From assembly GCA_031262635.1 (NCBI GenBank), contig JAISHN010000095.1:1-44241 (forward strand): 44,241 bases of DNA, given 5' to 3'. Shown one piece after another: positions 33,612 to 43,803 of this stretch. This DNA comes from Holosporaceae bacterium (lineage in GTDB: Bacteria > Pseudomonadota > Alphaproteobacteria > UBA3830). Position 1 is the stretch's first letter. Each line of letters starts with the position of its first letter. A model generated the notes under the pieces. It saw only the letters and a program-made list of their open reading frames with translations, made no database searches and had not been told where the DNA came from. Made by a program: the position numbers and the translations under genes.

Positions 33612-35525
33612 TCAAACCTCTTCAGTCGCTTTAGGTTTTTTCCCAGACTTCTTCTCTACTTTATTCACGTACTCCGAAGTTGGCATTTTGGATTTTTTCG
33701 TCGTTTTTATCGCGATCCTTTGTCGTTTTTCTATCTTTTGTCCGTCGATGATTTTTTTAATGTCGTCGCCAGTTAGCGTTTCGTGTTCCAATAATCCTTG
33801 CGCTAGAAGCTCTAGAGCGTCTTTGGCGTCGTCGAGAATCTTTTTCGCTCTGTTGTAAGTTTTGTCGACTAACGCTCGGACTTCTTTGTCAATTACCTCA
33901 ACGGTGGAATTCGCGACGTCGCCGCTGACTGAAGTCGAGTGTCCGAGAAATCCCTCTCCGTCGATCGCGTAGGACAGAAAGCCGAGCTTCTCGCTCATGC
34001 CCCATTCGACGACCATACGCCGCGCCAATTTCGTCGCGTGTCTTATATCTCCCGAAGCTCCAGTCGTAACTTTATCTTCTCCAAAAATCATTTCTTCGGC
34101 AATTCTTCCGCCGGCCATAACGGAGAGACTAGCTTCAAGTTCGGCTTTAGATTGCGAAAATTTATCGTTTTCCGGCAATTGCATTGTTAAACCCAAGGCC
34201 ATACCTCGCGGGATAATGGTGACTTTATGAACCGGATCGGCCTCTGGAATATTTAGCGCGACGATAGCGTGTCCCGCTTCATGATACGCCGTGATCTTTT
34301 TCTCTTTTTCGTCCATGACCATAGATCGGCGCTCGGCTCCCATCATAACTTTATCTTTCGCGTCTTCAAATTCGTCCATACCGACTACGCGTTTACCGCG
34401 TCTAGCCGCAAGCAACGCCGCTTCGTTGACTAAATTCGCTAAATCGGCGCCGGAAAACCCGGGCGTGCCTCTCGCCAAAACCATAGCGTCCGCGTCTGAA
34501 GATAGCGGCACTTTCTTCATATAAATTTGTAAAATACGTTCTCTTCCTTTTAAGTCTGGAAGCGGAACGACGACTTGTCTGTCGAACCTCCCAGGCCTTA
34601 GCAAAGCCGGATCAAGAACGTCCGGTCTGTTAGTCGCGGAGATGATTATCACGCCGTTGTTTTCTTCGAAACCGTCCATTTCTACGAGCAATTGGTTGAG
34701 CGTCTGCTCGCGTTCTTCGTGCCCGCCGGAGTATCCGTATCCGCGATGACGGCCGACCGCGTCGATCTCGTCTATGAATATAATGCACGGCGCGTTTTTC
34801 TTTCCTTGTTCGAACATATCGCGAACTCGACTCGCTCCGACTCCGACGAACATTTCGACGAAGTCCGAACCGGAAATGCTGAAAAACGGAACGTTGGCTT
34901 CTCCGGCAATAGCGCGAGCCAGCAGAGTTTTTCCGGTGCCTGGAGGGCCTACGAGTAAGACTCCTTTAGGAATCTTCCCGCCGAGTCTTTTGAATTTTTT
35001 CGTGTCTTTTAAAAAGTCGACGATTTCTTCAAGTTCCGCTTTCGCTTCGTCTATTCCGGCTACGTCGTCAAATGTAATCTTGCCGCTTTTTTCGTTAAGC
35101 AGTTTCGCTTTGGATTTTCCAAAACCAAGCGCTCCGTTTCTTCCCGCCTGCATTTGCCGCAACGCAAAGAACCAAAGGCAGCCTAAAATTATCAGCGGAA
35201 GCCAGCTCAAAAACAAATGCAGCAGCGGCGATCCGTCTTCCGGCGGACCCGCTACGATTTTCACATTTTTCGCAGTCAGTTTTTTAACGAGATCAAGATC
35301 ATGCGGATTGTATGTTGCGAACGAACGACCGTCGAGCGTTACGCCCTCTATCGACAATCCGCGAATTGCGACCGCGGACACTTTGCCGTTGTCTACGTCG
35401 GATAAAAAGTCAGAATAGGCTATGTTCGGAACGTCGCTTTTTCCAGAATAAAAAGCTTGAAATAACAAAAAGACAAAACAACCGACGGCAATCCAAACGG
35501 ACAGATTCTTATAATTTTTATTCAT
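33612..35525 (-). CDS. ftsH: ATP-dependent zinc metalloprotease FtsH
   Basis: 637 aa. Two N-terminal membrane helices (residues ~8-26 and ~101-121) flank a periplasmic domain; then the AAA+ module with Walker A GPPGTGKT (193-200), Walker B CIIFIDEID (~247-255) and second-region NRPDVLDPALLRPGRFDR, then the M41 protease site HEAGH (415-419). It degrades membrane and short-lived cytosolic proteins. The C-terminal tail is Lys-rich. It overlaps tilS by 8 bp, the conserved tilS-ftsH pairing. Confidence 0.97.
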   Translation of the reverse strand: MNKNYKNLSVWIAVGCFVFLLFQAFYSGKSDVPNIAYSDFLSDVDNGKVSAVAIRGLSIEGVTLDGRSFATYNPHDLDLVKKLTAKNVKIVAGPPEDGSPLLHLFLSWLPLIILGCLWFFALRQMQAGRNGALGFGKSKAKLLNEKSGKITFDDVAGIDEAKAELEEIVDFLKDTKKFKRLGGKIPKGVLLVGPPGTGKTLLARAIAGEANVPFFSISGSDFVEMFVGVGASRVRDMFEQGKKNAPCIIFIDEIDAVGRHRGYGYSGGHEEREQTLNQLLVEMDGFEENNGVIIISATNRPDVLDPALLRPGRFDRQVVVPLPDLKGRERILQIYMKKVPLSSDADAMVLARGTPGFSGADLANLVNEAALLAARRGKRVVGMDEFEDAKDKVMMGAERRSMVMDEKEKKITAYHEAGHAIVALNIPEADPVHKVTIIPRGMALGLTMQLPENDKFSQSKAELEASLSVMAGGRIAEEMIFGEDKVTTGASGDIRHATKLARRMVVEWGMSEKLGFLSYAIDGEGFLGHSTSVSGDVANSTVEVIDKEVRALVDKTYNRAKKILDDAKDALELLAQGLLEHETLTGDDIKKIIDGQKIEKRQRIAIKTTKKSKMPTSEYVNKVEKKSGKKPKATEEV

Positions 35526-36663
35526 TGTTCGCTCCGCAAAAAAATACGTCGAATAAGCCCGCTTTGTTCTCGCTCGACGATTCGCCGCCGATTTTATGAT
35601 GTTGACGATCGCAAGGCAAGTCTGACGAAGTCGACGTTTTTGTTCTGTTTTCTCTAAATAAGAATATCTTCTCTTTCTTTATTTTTAGCAAACATCTTCC
35701 CAACGTGTTGATTTCTTTTCGCAGTATCTTATCAAGAATGTCTTCCCTCACGGACGGCGCGTATTCTTTTCCGCCGACGTTCCAGATCGCGCGTTTTAAA
35801 ATCTCCGTTTGGACGCTTTTTGCTTCCGATAAGAATTTTTCTTTATCGATAACGGCGCTTTCGCGCGAAAACTCGCAGAATTCTTTCAAAAATCGAACCG
35901 CGGCCGTTTCGATTTTGTTTCGCATTTTCCCAAAACGCATTATCTCGTTTGAAATACTTAAGATTTTATCGTCGTCATAATCTGCGATTTTTTTTCGATA
36001 GGAAACGCGCAGGAACTTTTCTTGTTCGTTCATAGGATCGTTTTTCCAAGAAACGTTTCGTTTTTTTAAAAAGCTATTTAAATAATCTTTCGTAAAATAC
36101 AGCGTCGGACGGAGTAATTTTGCTTTTTCAGTTAGAGACCGAACCTGACTCATGCCCGCTAGCCCGCTTGCGCGGCTTCCGGCGTTTTTTCGCATCTCGA
36201 AAGTCTCTATTTGATCGTTCCAATTGTGAGCGGTCAACAAAATCGGAATGCCATTATTTTCGCAAAATTCAGAAATCAGACGATAACGAGCTTCTCGCGC
36301 CAGATTTTCTAACTTTCCATGAGGAATGTCGCGTTCGTTTCTTTTCCATTCGAGAATTCTGTGAGTTACGCTAATCGATCTGCAAAAATCGCCGACAAAT
36401 TTTGCTTCTTCCGCCGATTCCTCTCGCAGTTTATGATCGACCGTCGCGCAATAAACTCGAATATCGTTTTTTTTAGCCCACTCGGCCGACATTATAAGCA
36501 GCGTCATGCTGTCCGATCCGCCCGAAACCGCGACGCAAACGGAATCAATAGAATTAAGCGAATAATGTTTTCGACAAAACTCGATTAGCCGATCCATTTC
36601 TCCGTAAAATAAATCTAAAGCGGATCGTTCGTTTTGGAATTTATTATGAAAAACGTCCGACAT
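35518..36663 (-). CDS. tilS: tRNA(Ile)-lysidine synthase
   Basis: 381 aa. PP-loop ATPase motif SGGSDS (47-52) in VCVAVSGGSDSMTLLI, with the TilS-specific LLTAHNWNDQIETFEMRKNA pattern (normally TAHH-DDQ-ET). It converts C34 to lysidine in the minor tRNA-Ile so that AUA is read correctly. The usual HH is HN here. The C-terminal TilS domain is weak and the last ~60 residues look divergent. Located between folKP and ftsH in a closely packed minus-strand run. Confidence 0.9.
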   Translation of the reverse strand: MSDVFHNKFQNERSALDLFYGEMDRLIEFCRKHYSLNSIDSVCVAVSGGSDSMTLLIMSAEWAKKNDIRVYCATVDHKLREESAEEAKFVGDFCRSISVTHRILEWKRNERDIPHGKLENLAREARYRLISEFCENNGIPILLTAHNWNDQIETFEMRKNAGSRASGLAGMSQVRSLTEKAKLLRPTLYFTKDYLNSFLKKRNVSWKNDPMNEQEKFLRVSYRKKIADYDDDKILSISNEIMRFGKMRNKIETAAVRFLKEFCEFSRESAVIDKEKFLSEAKSVQTEILKRAIWNVGGKEYAPSVREDILDKILRKEINTLGRCLLKIKKEKIFLFRENRTKTSTSSDLPCDRQHHKIGGESSSENKAGLFDVFFCGANNE

Positions 36664-36678
36664 TATAAATGCGATAGC

Positions 36679-37887
36679 CTAACCCGTCGCGTAACATTTG
36701 GCGACGAAAAATCTCATATGATCTCGAACGTTATGAACGCGGATGTAGTCTATTTTTTGAGCGGCGGCGAAGTCGGAGATTGCTAGCGTTTCTATATCGC
36801 GATCCGCGGTTTGGACGTTCGAAAAGCTTGAAATAAATGATTTTCGCGAGCATCCGAACAAAACTTGATATCCTATGTCCTTAATTCGCGAGATATTTTT
36901 GATCATATTAATATTGTCTCGTTTGCTCTTCCCAAAGCCGATTCCAGGATCGAGTAAAATGTTTTCTTTTTTTATTCCTAGATTTCTCAGATAATTAGCG
37001 CGGCTTTCGAGCAAAGAAACATCCATCCCATGAAGCATGGTCGCGTACCGCGCTCCGCTGTCGGCGATTAATTTTAGCACCTTGTCGCTTAAACGCGCGC
37101 GCATAAACGTTTGATCGTTAATCCATCTTATATTGTATTTTTTTATCGCATATTCCGCTACTTCGTCAAAGTATGTATCTATTCCGATACCGTCCGTATT
37201 GTCGATTCGCTCGAGAATAGGCGCGAGACGAGCGATCTCTTCCGCCGGAGATATTTCGACGTATCCAGGACGCGTGGACTGAGCGCCAAGCTCTACGACG
37301 CAAGCTCCCTCGTTTCGCAACTTGTTTATTTGAGCGACGGCCGCTTCTGGATTAAGGTATTTTCCGCCGTCGGAGAACGAATCCGGCGTAACGTTCACGA
37401 TTCCGACTAATTTTGGATTCAATACAAAGTAGTTCAACGCCTTGTAATTATCTATATCCAATTTTATGTCTTCTGGAATTTTATAATCCAGATCGGTCAG
37501 CAGATACTGCCAAAAATCGCGATTTTTTATCTCCTTGTGCGGGATAGTCAGCCATTCCGTATTTGTAATTTCATCGCCGTGAGCGACAATATCTATATCT
37601 ATAACTCGCGGAGACCATTTAGGAGCGTTCAAATCGCGCCCCATTTCTTTTTCTACGATTTTCAGGCGATCCAATAACGCGAACGGATAAAAATCGGTAT
37701 GCCCGCAGATCGCCATATTCAAAAACGGCATATTCCAATCGCTCGGAGAATCCGGCAACAGCAACGCTTCGGTTTCCGTTACTATCGAAAGTTTTTCGCA
37801 TGTAAAAAACTCCGATAATTTTGATATCGCGGTTCTCAGGTTTTCAAACCGATTCCCAATATTGCTTCCGAGAGCTAGATAAATCAT
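36679..37887 (-). CDS. folKP: Fused HPPK-DHPS (FolK-FolP) folate biosynthesis enzyme
   Basis: 402 aa, two domains. Residues 1-~130 are 6-hydroxymethyl-dihydropterin pyrophosphokinase (MIYLALGSNIGNR; PKWSPRVIDIDIVAHG). Residues ~155-402 are dihydropteroate synthase (LVGIVNVTPDSFSDGGKYLN; VVELGAQSTRPGY; LLDPGIGFGKS). Together they activate the pterin and join it to p-aminobenzoate. No folB domain is present. Such K-P fusions are known in several bacteria. In the DHPS pterin-loop the usual GGESTRPG is LGAQSTRPG. It follows oprM by only 9 bp. Confidence 0.93.
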   Translation of the reverse strand: MIYLALGSNIGNRFENLRTAISKLSEFFTCEKLSIVTETEALLLPDSPSDWNMPFLNMAICGHTDFYPFALLDRLKIVEKEMGRDLNAPKWSPRVIDIDIVAHGDEITNTEWLTIPHKEIKNRDFWQYLLTDLDYKIPEDIKLDIDNYKALNYFVLNPKLVGIVNVTPDSFSDGGKYLNPEAAVAQINKLRNEGACVVELGAQSTRPGYVEISPAEEIARLAPILERIDNTDGIGIDTYFDEVAEYAIKKYNIRWINDQTFMRARLSDKVLKLIADSGARYATMLHGMDVSLLESRANYLRNLGIKKENILLDPGIGFGKSKRDNINMIKNISRIKDIGYQVLFGCSRKSFISSFSNVQTADRDIETLAISDFAAAQKIDYIRVHNVRDHMRFFVAKCYATG

Positions 37888-37896
37888 TCTTGCGTC

Positions 37897-39330
37897 TTAC
37901 GCTTTCCAGCCGCCGCCAAGGGCTTTGCACAAGTCGACTGTCGCGTTCAGCTGGCTTTGTAACGCTTCGACAAGCTCCATTTCAGCTCCTAGAAGGTTTC
38001 TTTCAACGTCAAGCAAGTCTATCAAGCCGATCAAGCCGACTTCTTTCTGTCTTTTCGCTATAGCGTAGCTTTTTTTCAAAGCGTTGACTTGTCGCGTTCT
38101 GGAAATAACAATCTCGCGGGTTTTACGGTTGGATATCAACGCGTCGAGAGCGTCTCTGAACGCGTTTTGAATCGACTTCTCGTATTCGGCCAGCATTAGA
38201 CGGTAGTTCGCTTCAGCGGCTTTGTTTAACGATCTGATTTTCCCGCCGTTAAAGATTGGTAGATAAATTCCGGCGCCAAAATTCATCATTTCAGATCCGC
38301 CGGCAAACAATCTGCCGAGCGACATGCTTTCAAAGCCGTAGGCTCCGGTTAGCGATATGGACGGGAAGTAAGCCGCGCGAGCTTTCCCTATTTCCGCATT
38401 AGCGGCGATAAGTTGTCCTTCCACTATTAGAACGTCCGGCCGTCTAGCTAAAATATCCGACGGCAGCCCCTGCGGAACGGTCGACGGAATACGCAATCTC
38501 TCTATGGCTTGACTCTTTGCCGTTCTCCTCGCGACGATTTCGCGAGGGTTAGCTCCAATTAAGACGCTCAACGCATTTTCCGCTTTAGCCAACCCAGATT
38601 CCAGGTTTAATACCGTCGTCTTTACGGAAGCCATTTCCGCTTGGACTCTTAAATAATCGAATTCCGAGCAATATCCGTTTTGAAATCTGCTTTTATAAAC
38701 AGCGCAGGTTCCTTCGCGGATTTTTAAGGTTCTCTCGGCGATCGCAAGCTTAGCTTCTAACGATCTTAGCTGAAAATAGGCTTTGGCGACTCCAGCCGTA
38801 ACGGCGAGCAGCGCGACTTCTTTTCCAGCCTTAGCCGACAGTAGATTCGCTCTAGCGGCTTCGTTCGCTCTTCTGTATTTACCCCAAAAGTCTATTTCAT
38901 ATGAAGCGTCGAAGCCCGCCGAGTAATCGGTTGCGTTTCGTCCCTCGGTAAGCATTTTGCCCATTCGCGTGTTTTTAGAATCTAGCGATCTATTTCCTCT
39001 GCCTGAAGCTTTTATGGACGGAAACAAATCTGCGATCGCGACTCCAGCCATAGCCGCGGCCATTTCTACGTTTGCTATAGCTATTTTCATATCGGCATTG
39101 TATTTTAACGCCCGTTCTTCAAGGTTGTTCAACGTTACGTCGGAAAATACGCTCCACCATTTATTTGCGACAAATTCGGCTATTTCTTCCTTGGCGTTTA
39201 AGTCCGGCATAGCGATTTTCGGACGCTCATAGTCGGGACCGACTTCGCAGGCCGTAAGAAAAACGAGAAGCGATGTCGTCGCGAGTTTTTTATAACTCGC
39301 GTTAACGCTCTTATTCATCAATTTACGCAT
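37897..39330 (-). CDS. RND efflux outer-membrane lipoprotein (NodT/OprM type)
   Basis: 477 aa. Lipoprotein signal with lipobox LTAC (Cys28) followed by EVGPDYERP, the standard OprM/NodT opening. Two outer-membrane-efflux repeats follow, including LPSDILARRPDVLIVEGQL and IGKARAAYFPSISLTGAYGF, both diagnostic. The ATG at 39330 has a strong AGGGGGAGAA ribosome site and overlaps acrB by 8 bp. It completes the tripartite pump as the outer-membrane duct. Confidence 0.94.
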   Translation of the reverse strand: MRKLMNKSVNASYKKLATTSLLVFLTACEVGPDYERPKIAMPDLNAKEEIAEFVANKWWSVFSDVTLNNLEERALKYNADMKIAIANVEMAAAMAGVAIADLFPSIKASGRGNRSLDSKNTRMGKMLTEGRNATDYSAGFDASYEIDFWGKYRRANEAARANLLSAKAGKEVALLAVTAGVAKAYFQLRSLEAKLAIAERTLKIREGTCAVYKSRFQNGYCSEFDYLRVQAEMASVKTTVLNLESGLAKAENALSVLIGANPREIVARRTAKSQAIERLRIPSTVPQGLPSDILARRPDVLIVEGQLIAANAEIGKARAAYFPSISLTGAYGFESMSLGRLFAGGSEMMNFGAGIYLPIFNGGKIRSLNKAAEANYRLMLAEYEKSIQNAFRDALDALISNRKTREIVISRTRQVNALKKSYAIAKRQKEVGLIGLIDLLDVERNLLGAEMELVEALQSQLNATVDLCKALGGGWKA

Positions 39331-42300
39331 TTCTCCCCCTAACTTTCTCGCTCATTCCAGTGACTATCGCGTAAAACAACGGCACAAACAGCGGAGCTAA
39401 AACAGTTGCTCCGATCATTCCGCCGATAACTCCGGTTCCGAGAGAATGCCGACTCGCGCATCCCGCTCCAGAGCTAATCGCCAACGGCAAACATCCCAAG
39501 ACAAACGCAAGCGATGTCATGATAATCGGTCGGAATCTCAATTTCGCCGCTTTCAGAGCCGCGTTTATGACGGATTCGCCCTCGGCGCGAAGTTGATTAG
39601 CGAATTCCACGATTAAAATCGCATTCTTGGCGGACAATCCTATCAATGTGACGAGCGCTATCTGGAAATAGATATCGTTGCTCAATCCTCGCAAAAGAAC
39701 GGCTGAAATCGCGCCGAACAAAGCGAACGGGACGGCGAGAATAACCGCGATAGGCAGCGTCCAGCGTTCATACTGAGCGGCAAGGATTAAGAACACGACC
39801 AACAATCCCAAAAGCAGAGCGTTGGACGACGAACCGCCGGTTTCTTTTTCTTGATACGCGGATCCTGTCCAAGACAACATATAATCTTCGCCGAGAACTT
39901 GTTGAGCGACTTCTTCCATCGCTTTTATAGCTTCTCCAGACGTATAACCCGACGCCGGATTTCCTAAGACCTTTGCCGCTGGAAACACGTTGAATCTTTC
40001 GCTAATTATCGGGCCGACTATCGGAGTTAGTTTTACGAACGCGGACATAGGAACCATGGCTCCAGTTCTCGATTTAACGTAGACTTCATTTATCTGCTCT
40101 GGATGAGCTCGATAATTGTCCTTAGCCTGCATCATGACTTTGTAGCCTCTTCCGTTCTGAGAAAAATCGTTGACGTATGACGAGTTGAACGTACTTCCTA
40201 TCGCCGCGTATATTTCTTCGATTGGAACGTTTAAAGACAAAGCCTTTAGATTATCGACTTCCATCTTAAACTGCGGAGCGCTTGCGCTAGCCGGCGCGCT
40301 TACTCCCGTTAATTCAGGTCGTTGCGAAGCGGCCGCGACTAGTTCTTTGACTTTTGCCTCCAAAGCTTCAGCGTCGTTCTTTCCTATCTGCTGCACATAG
40401 CCTTCAAAACCGCCGGTCGTGCTCATTCCGACAATTGGAGGCGGACAAAACGCCAGCACTATTCCGTCTGGGATTCCAGCTCCAACTCCCATAACTTTTT
40501 TGCACAGCGTTTGCGCCGATTGCTCTGCCTTAGTCCTCTCGCTCCAATCGTTAAGCATGAAGAACATGGTAGCGGCGTTCGTAACGGAAGCGCCGCTCAA
40601 CATATTGTATCCGGCGATAAAAAGAGAAGCCTTAACGTTCGGATCTTTCGACATAATCTCCGCGACTTTAGAAGCGGCTTCTTGAGATCTGTCTAGAGAA
40701 GCGGCCGGATCCATAAGCGCGCACCCCATAAAAGCCCCCTGGTCTTCTTCCGGCAATAAGCTTTTCGGCGCCGTTCTGAATAGAAAAACCGCCGCGACGA
40801 CAATGGCGGCAATGGAAAGAAACGACGCTTTTTTATTAAGAAGGAAAAATTCAACCGATCTAGAATAAAACGACGTTAATTTCTCGAACATTTTATCGAA
40901 CCACGTAAAGAATTTTCCAGTCGCCTCCGAGCGAGAACCGCCCAAAAATACGACGCACAGAGCCGGAGTAAGCGTAAGCGCGCAGATTCCAGATATAATA
41001 ACGGAAACGGAGATTGTAATCGCGAACTGTCGATACATCGCTCCAGCTAGCCCGCCCATAAATGAAACCGGAACGAAAACCGCGCATAATACCAAAACGA
41101 TGGCGACCAAAGCGCCGCTCACCTCGCTCATCGCTTTTATTGTCGCTTCTCTAACCGCTAATCCTTCCGTTCTCATAATACGTTCTACGTTCTCGATCAC
41201 GATGATCGCGTCGTCGACAACAATGCCGATTGCGAGAACTAATCCGAAAAGCGTCAAGGTGTTTATAGTAAATCCGAACGCTATCATTCCTGCGAAAGTC
41301 CCGATGATCGACACAGGAACGGCCAAACACGGAATTAACGTCGCTTTGAATTTCTTTAAGAACAGTAGAACAACCAAGAAAACCAGCGCCATAGCTTCAA
41401 TTAAAGTTTTAGCGACTTCACGCACCGAGTGTTTTATAAAACCGCTGGTATCGAAGCTTAGCTTATGATGAATTCCCTTTGGATAACGCATAGCTAGTTC
41501 GATCATCTTTTTTTCGACTCTCTCGGCCGTCGCGAGAGCGTTTGCTCCAGGAGACAGTGAAATCATAAACGGAACCGCCGTCTTTCCTTCGCCGGTTTTA
41601 GCTAAAACGTCGTAATCTTCCGATCCAAGATTTATGTCGGCGACGTCTTTTAGCCTTAAGGTTGTTCCATCTGGATTTGCTCTTAAGATTATTTCTTCAA
41701 ATTCTTTTACGGTTGAATATCTTTCCGAAGCGACTAGAAGATAGCTCTTGTCGACTTTTATACTCATCGGTTTTTTCCCGATAGCTCCGCCCGCTTTTTG
41801 AGAATTCTGAGCTCGTATAGCCGCCGCGATCTCAGACGCGCTAAGTTCAAGCTTGGCCAATCTATCCGGTTTTAGCCAAACGCGCATTGAGTAAGGACTG
41901 CTGAAGCTTATTACGTCCCCTACCCCTTCCAGCCTTTTTAATTCATCAACGATATGAAGCGAAAGATAATTGCCTAAATAGGCCGAGTCATATTTTGCAT
42001 CATCTGAATATAGAGCGTATACCTGTAAAATAGAATTTGATCTCTTAAATACGACAACGCCATATCTCTTAACTTCTTCAGGCAAGGTCGGCAAAACCAT
42101 CTGAACGCGGTTGTTGACGTTAATCATTGCTTGGTTAGGATCGGTTCCAATTTTAAAGAATACGGTCGTCATTGACTCGCCGTTGTTGCCGGACGCGTTA
42201 GAATTTATGTAAATCATATCGTCCACGCCGTTTACTCTCTGCTCGATTGGAGACGTGACGGTTTCGGATATAGTCTTCGCGCTCGCTCCGGGATAAGACG

Positions 42301-42442
42301 ACCAAACTATAATCGTCGGAGGAGTCAGCTCTGGATACTGAGCGACAGGAAGATTCTTCATCGACACAAGACCGGCTATAATAATTATCAACGAAACGAC
42401 CGACGCAAAAATCGGTCTATCTATGAAAAAACGAGAGAACAT
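39323..42442 (-). CDS. RND multidrug efflux pump, inner-membrane subunit (AcrB/MexB, HAE1 family)
   Basis: 1039 aa, the expected length. Opening MFSRFFIDRPIFASVVSLII, the proton-relay aspartate pair in LAIGIVVDDAIIVIENVERI (TM4), the transmembrane pattern TLIGLSAKNAILIVEFANQL and the late GVIGGMIGATVLAPLFVPLF are all present. It takes hydrophobic compounds from the periplasm and inner membrane and drives them out with proton import. It lies between acrA (11-bp gap) and the OprM gene. Drug specificity cannot be read. Confidence 0.96.
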   Translation of the reverse strand: MFSRFFIDRPIFASVVSLIIIIAGLVSMKNLPVAQYPELTPPTIIVWSSYPGASAKTISETVTSPIEQRVNGVDDMIYINSNASGNNGESMTTVFFKIGTDPNQAMINVNNRVQMVLPTLPEEVKRYGVVVFKRSNSILQVYALYSDDAKYDSAYLGNYLSLHIVDELKRLEGVGDVISFSSPYSMRVWLKPDRLAKLELSASEIAAAIRAQNSQKAGGAIGKKPMSIKVDKSYLLVASERYSTVKEFEEIILRANPDGTTLRLKDVADINLGSEDYDVLAKTGEGKTAVPFMISLSPGANALATAERVEKKMIELAMRYPKGIHHKLSFDTSGFIKHSVREVAKTLIEAMALVFLVVLLFLKKFKATLIPCLAVPVSIIGTFAGMIAFGFTINTLTLFGLVLAIGIVVDDAIIVIENVERIMRTEGLAVREATIKAMSEVSGALVAIVLVLCAVFVPVSFMGGLAGAMYRQFAITISVSVIISGICALTLTPALCVVFLGGSRSEATGKFFTWFDKMFEKLTSFYSRSVEFFLLNKKASFLSIAAIVVAAVFLFRTAPKSLLPEEDQGAFMGCALMDPAASLDRSQEAASKVAEIMSKDPNVKASLFIAGYNMLSGASVTNAATMFFMLNDWSERTKAEQSAQTLCKKVMGVGAGIPDGIVLAFCPPPIVGMSTTGGFEGYVQQIGKNDAEALEAKVKELVAAASQRPELTGVSAPASASAPQFKMEVDNLKALSLNVPIEEIYAAIGSTFNSSYVNDFSQNGRGYKVMMQAKDNYRAHPEQINEVYVKSRTGAMVPMSAFVKLTPIVGPIISERFNVFPAAKVLGNPASGYTSGEAIKAMEEVAQQVLGEDYMLSWTGSAYQEKETGGSSSNALLLGLLVVFLILAAQYERWTLPIAVILAVPFALFGAISAVLLRGLSNDIYFQIALVTLIGLSAKNAILIVEFANQLRAEGESVINAALKAAKLRFRPIIMTSLAFVLGCLPLAISSGAGCASRHSLGTGVIGGMIGATVLAPLFVPLFYAIVTGMSEKVRGRNA

Positions 42443-42453
42443 ACGCGTCTCCT

Positions 42454-43629
42454 TTATTGTTGTTTTGTAATATCCTGCATTGTGTTAGCGTTTGGCCTTT
42501 TTGCTTCGTCAGATTTCAAAACGACTTCTACCGGCTGTCCTGGACGAACCTTAATGATCCCCTCGGATACAACTGTTTCATCTTCCTTCAGCCCAGAATC
42601 GACTACGGCCTTATCGCCTATTAATTCCACGGTTACCGGACGAACTTCGACCGTTTTATCTTCTTTTACAACGTAGACAACCGATCCCGTCGGAGTGGAA
42701 ACCAAAGCGGATGAAGGAACGACGATTGCGCCTCTGTACTCGATGCCGACTAGCCTTATCCTAACGAATTGGCCGGGCATTAATACTCGGTTGTCTTTAT
42801 CGTTCGGTATTTCAGCTTTAAGCGAGATGCTGGAAGTGCGATCGTCTTCGCTGCTGTCGGCGAAAATAATTTTTCCTTTTTCCGAATAAATCGATCCGTC
42901 CGGCATGATTACTTCAACTTCGATCTCGCCGGATTGAGCTAGTTTTAGCTTTCCAGCGCGATAGTTTTTGTTAATCGCGCTCCAAACGGCTCCAGAGATG
43001 GAAAAACTCGCGTGCAACGGGCAAATTTGAACCATTGAAGTTAGTAATCCCGACTCTCCCGTCGGCGAAACTAAGTTCCCGATCGATTGAGCTTCTTTCC
43101 TTACGATTCCCGAAATAGGAGCTTTAACTTCCGTGTATCCAAGATTGATTTCTGCCTCTTTTAAAGCTCCCGCCGCGACTTTTAAGTTCGCGCTCGCCTT
43201 TTCGTAAGCCGAAAGAGAATCGTCGCGTTCCTTCTGGCTTATAGCGCCGCTTTTAATAAGCTTTTCCATGCGATTGTAGTCGCGTTCAGTCCGCTTTACC
43301 TCCGACTCGGCTTGAGCGAGCGCGCCGAACGCCTTAGATAACGCGGCTTTATACGGTTCTGGATCTATTTCAAACAGCTTTTCGCCTTCTTGAACGTATT
43401 GTCCTTCCTGGAATAGACGAGATTTGAGGATTCCTCCGACCTGAGCTCGCACTTGAATTTCCAGCGATCCGGTTATCTTCGCCGGAACTTCAACCGTAAG
43501 TGGAACATCCTGTTTTATCGCTTTCGCCGCTCCAACTAATGGTATCGGAGACTGCGCCTGCTTTTTTTCTTCGCAACCCGATATAATTAGAAACAATACA
43601 GGTAAAATTTTTATAAAATTTTTACGCAT
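42454..43629 (-). CDS. RND efflux periplasmic adaptor lipoprotein (AcrA/MexA type)
   Basis: 391 aa. Lipobox ISGC (Cys19) in VLFLIISGCEEKK, then the membrane-fusion-protein order: lipoyl half-motif AQVGGILKSRLFQEGQYVQE, alpha-hairpin (ALSKAFGALAQAESEVKRTE), second lipoyl half YTEVKAPISGIVRKEAQSIG, beta-barrel and membrane-proximal domains. It bridges the pump and the outer-membrane duct. First gene of the acrA-acrB-oprM-folKP-tilS-ftsH run, with its own promoter at 43670-43698. Confidence 0.95.
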   Translation of the reverse strand: MRKNFIKILPVLFLIISGCEEKKQAQSPIPLVGAAKAIKQDVPLTVEVPAKITGSLEIQVRAQVGGILKSRLFQEGQYVQEGEKLFEIDPEPYKAALSKAFGALAQAESEVKRTERDYNRMEKLIKSGAISQKERDDSLSAYEKASANLKVAAGALKEAEINLGYTEVKAPISGIVRKEAQSIGNLVSPTGESGLLTSMVQICPLHASFSISGAVWSAINKNYRAGKLKLAQSGEIEVEVIMPDGSIYSEKGKIIFADSSEDDRTSSISLKAEIPNDKDNRVLMPGQFVRIRLVGIEYRGAIVVPSSALVSTPTGSVVYVVKEDKTVEVRPVTVELIGDKAVVDSGLKEDETVVSEGIIKVRPGQPVEVVLKSDEAKRPNANTMQDITKQQ

Positions 43630-43669
43630 AAGAACTCCTAAAACAACCGCAAAAAAATAAATTGTTTGG

Positions 43670-43698
43670 ATTATCTTACAATTGCTTTAGCGGGTCAA
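43670..43698 (-). promoter_or_regulatory. Sigma-70-type promoter of the efflux operon with operator-like palindrome
   Basis: On the minus strand TTGACC (43693-43698) lies 17 bp from GATAAT (43670-43675), each 5 of 6 to consensus. An inverted repeat AATTGT, 12 nt, ACAATT spans the -10, a size and place fitting a TetR/MarR-type operator. No regulator gene is nearby in the window. Ribosome site AGGAG precedes the acrA start. Confidence 0.6.
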
Positions 43699-43803
43699 TT
43701 AATATTTTATTAACTATTTAGAGGACTAAGAAGCCTGCTGGTTTTTTCCTAACTGCGCGAACGACGAACTGGAAAATTCCCTATTTATTGAATTTATAGG
43801 GAT

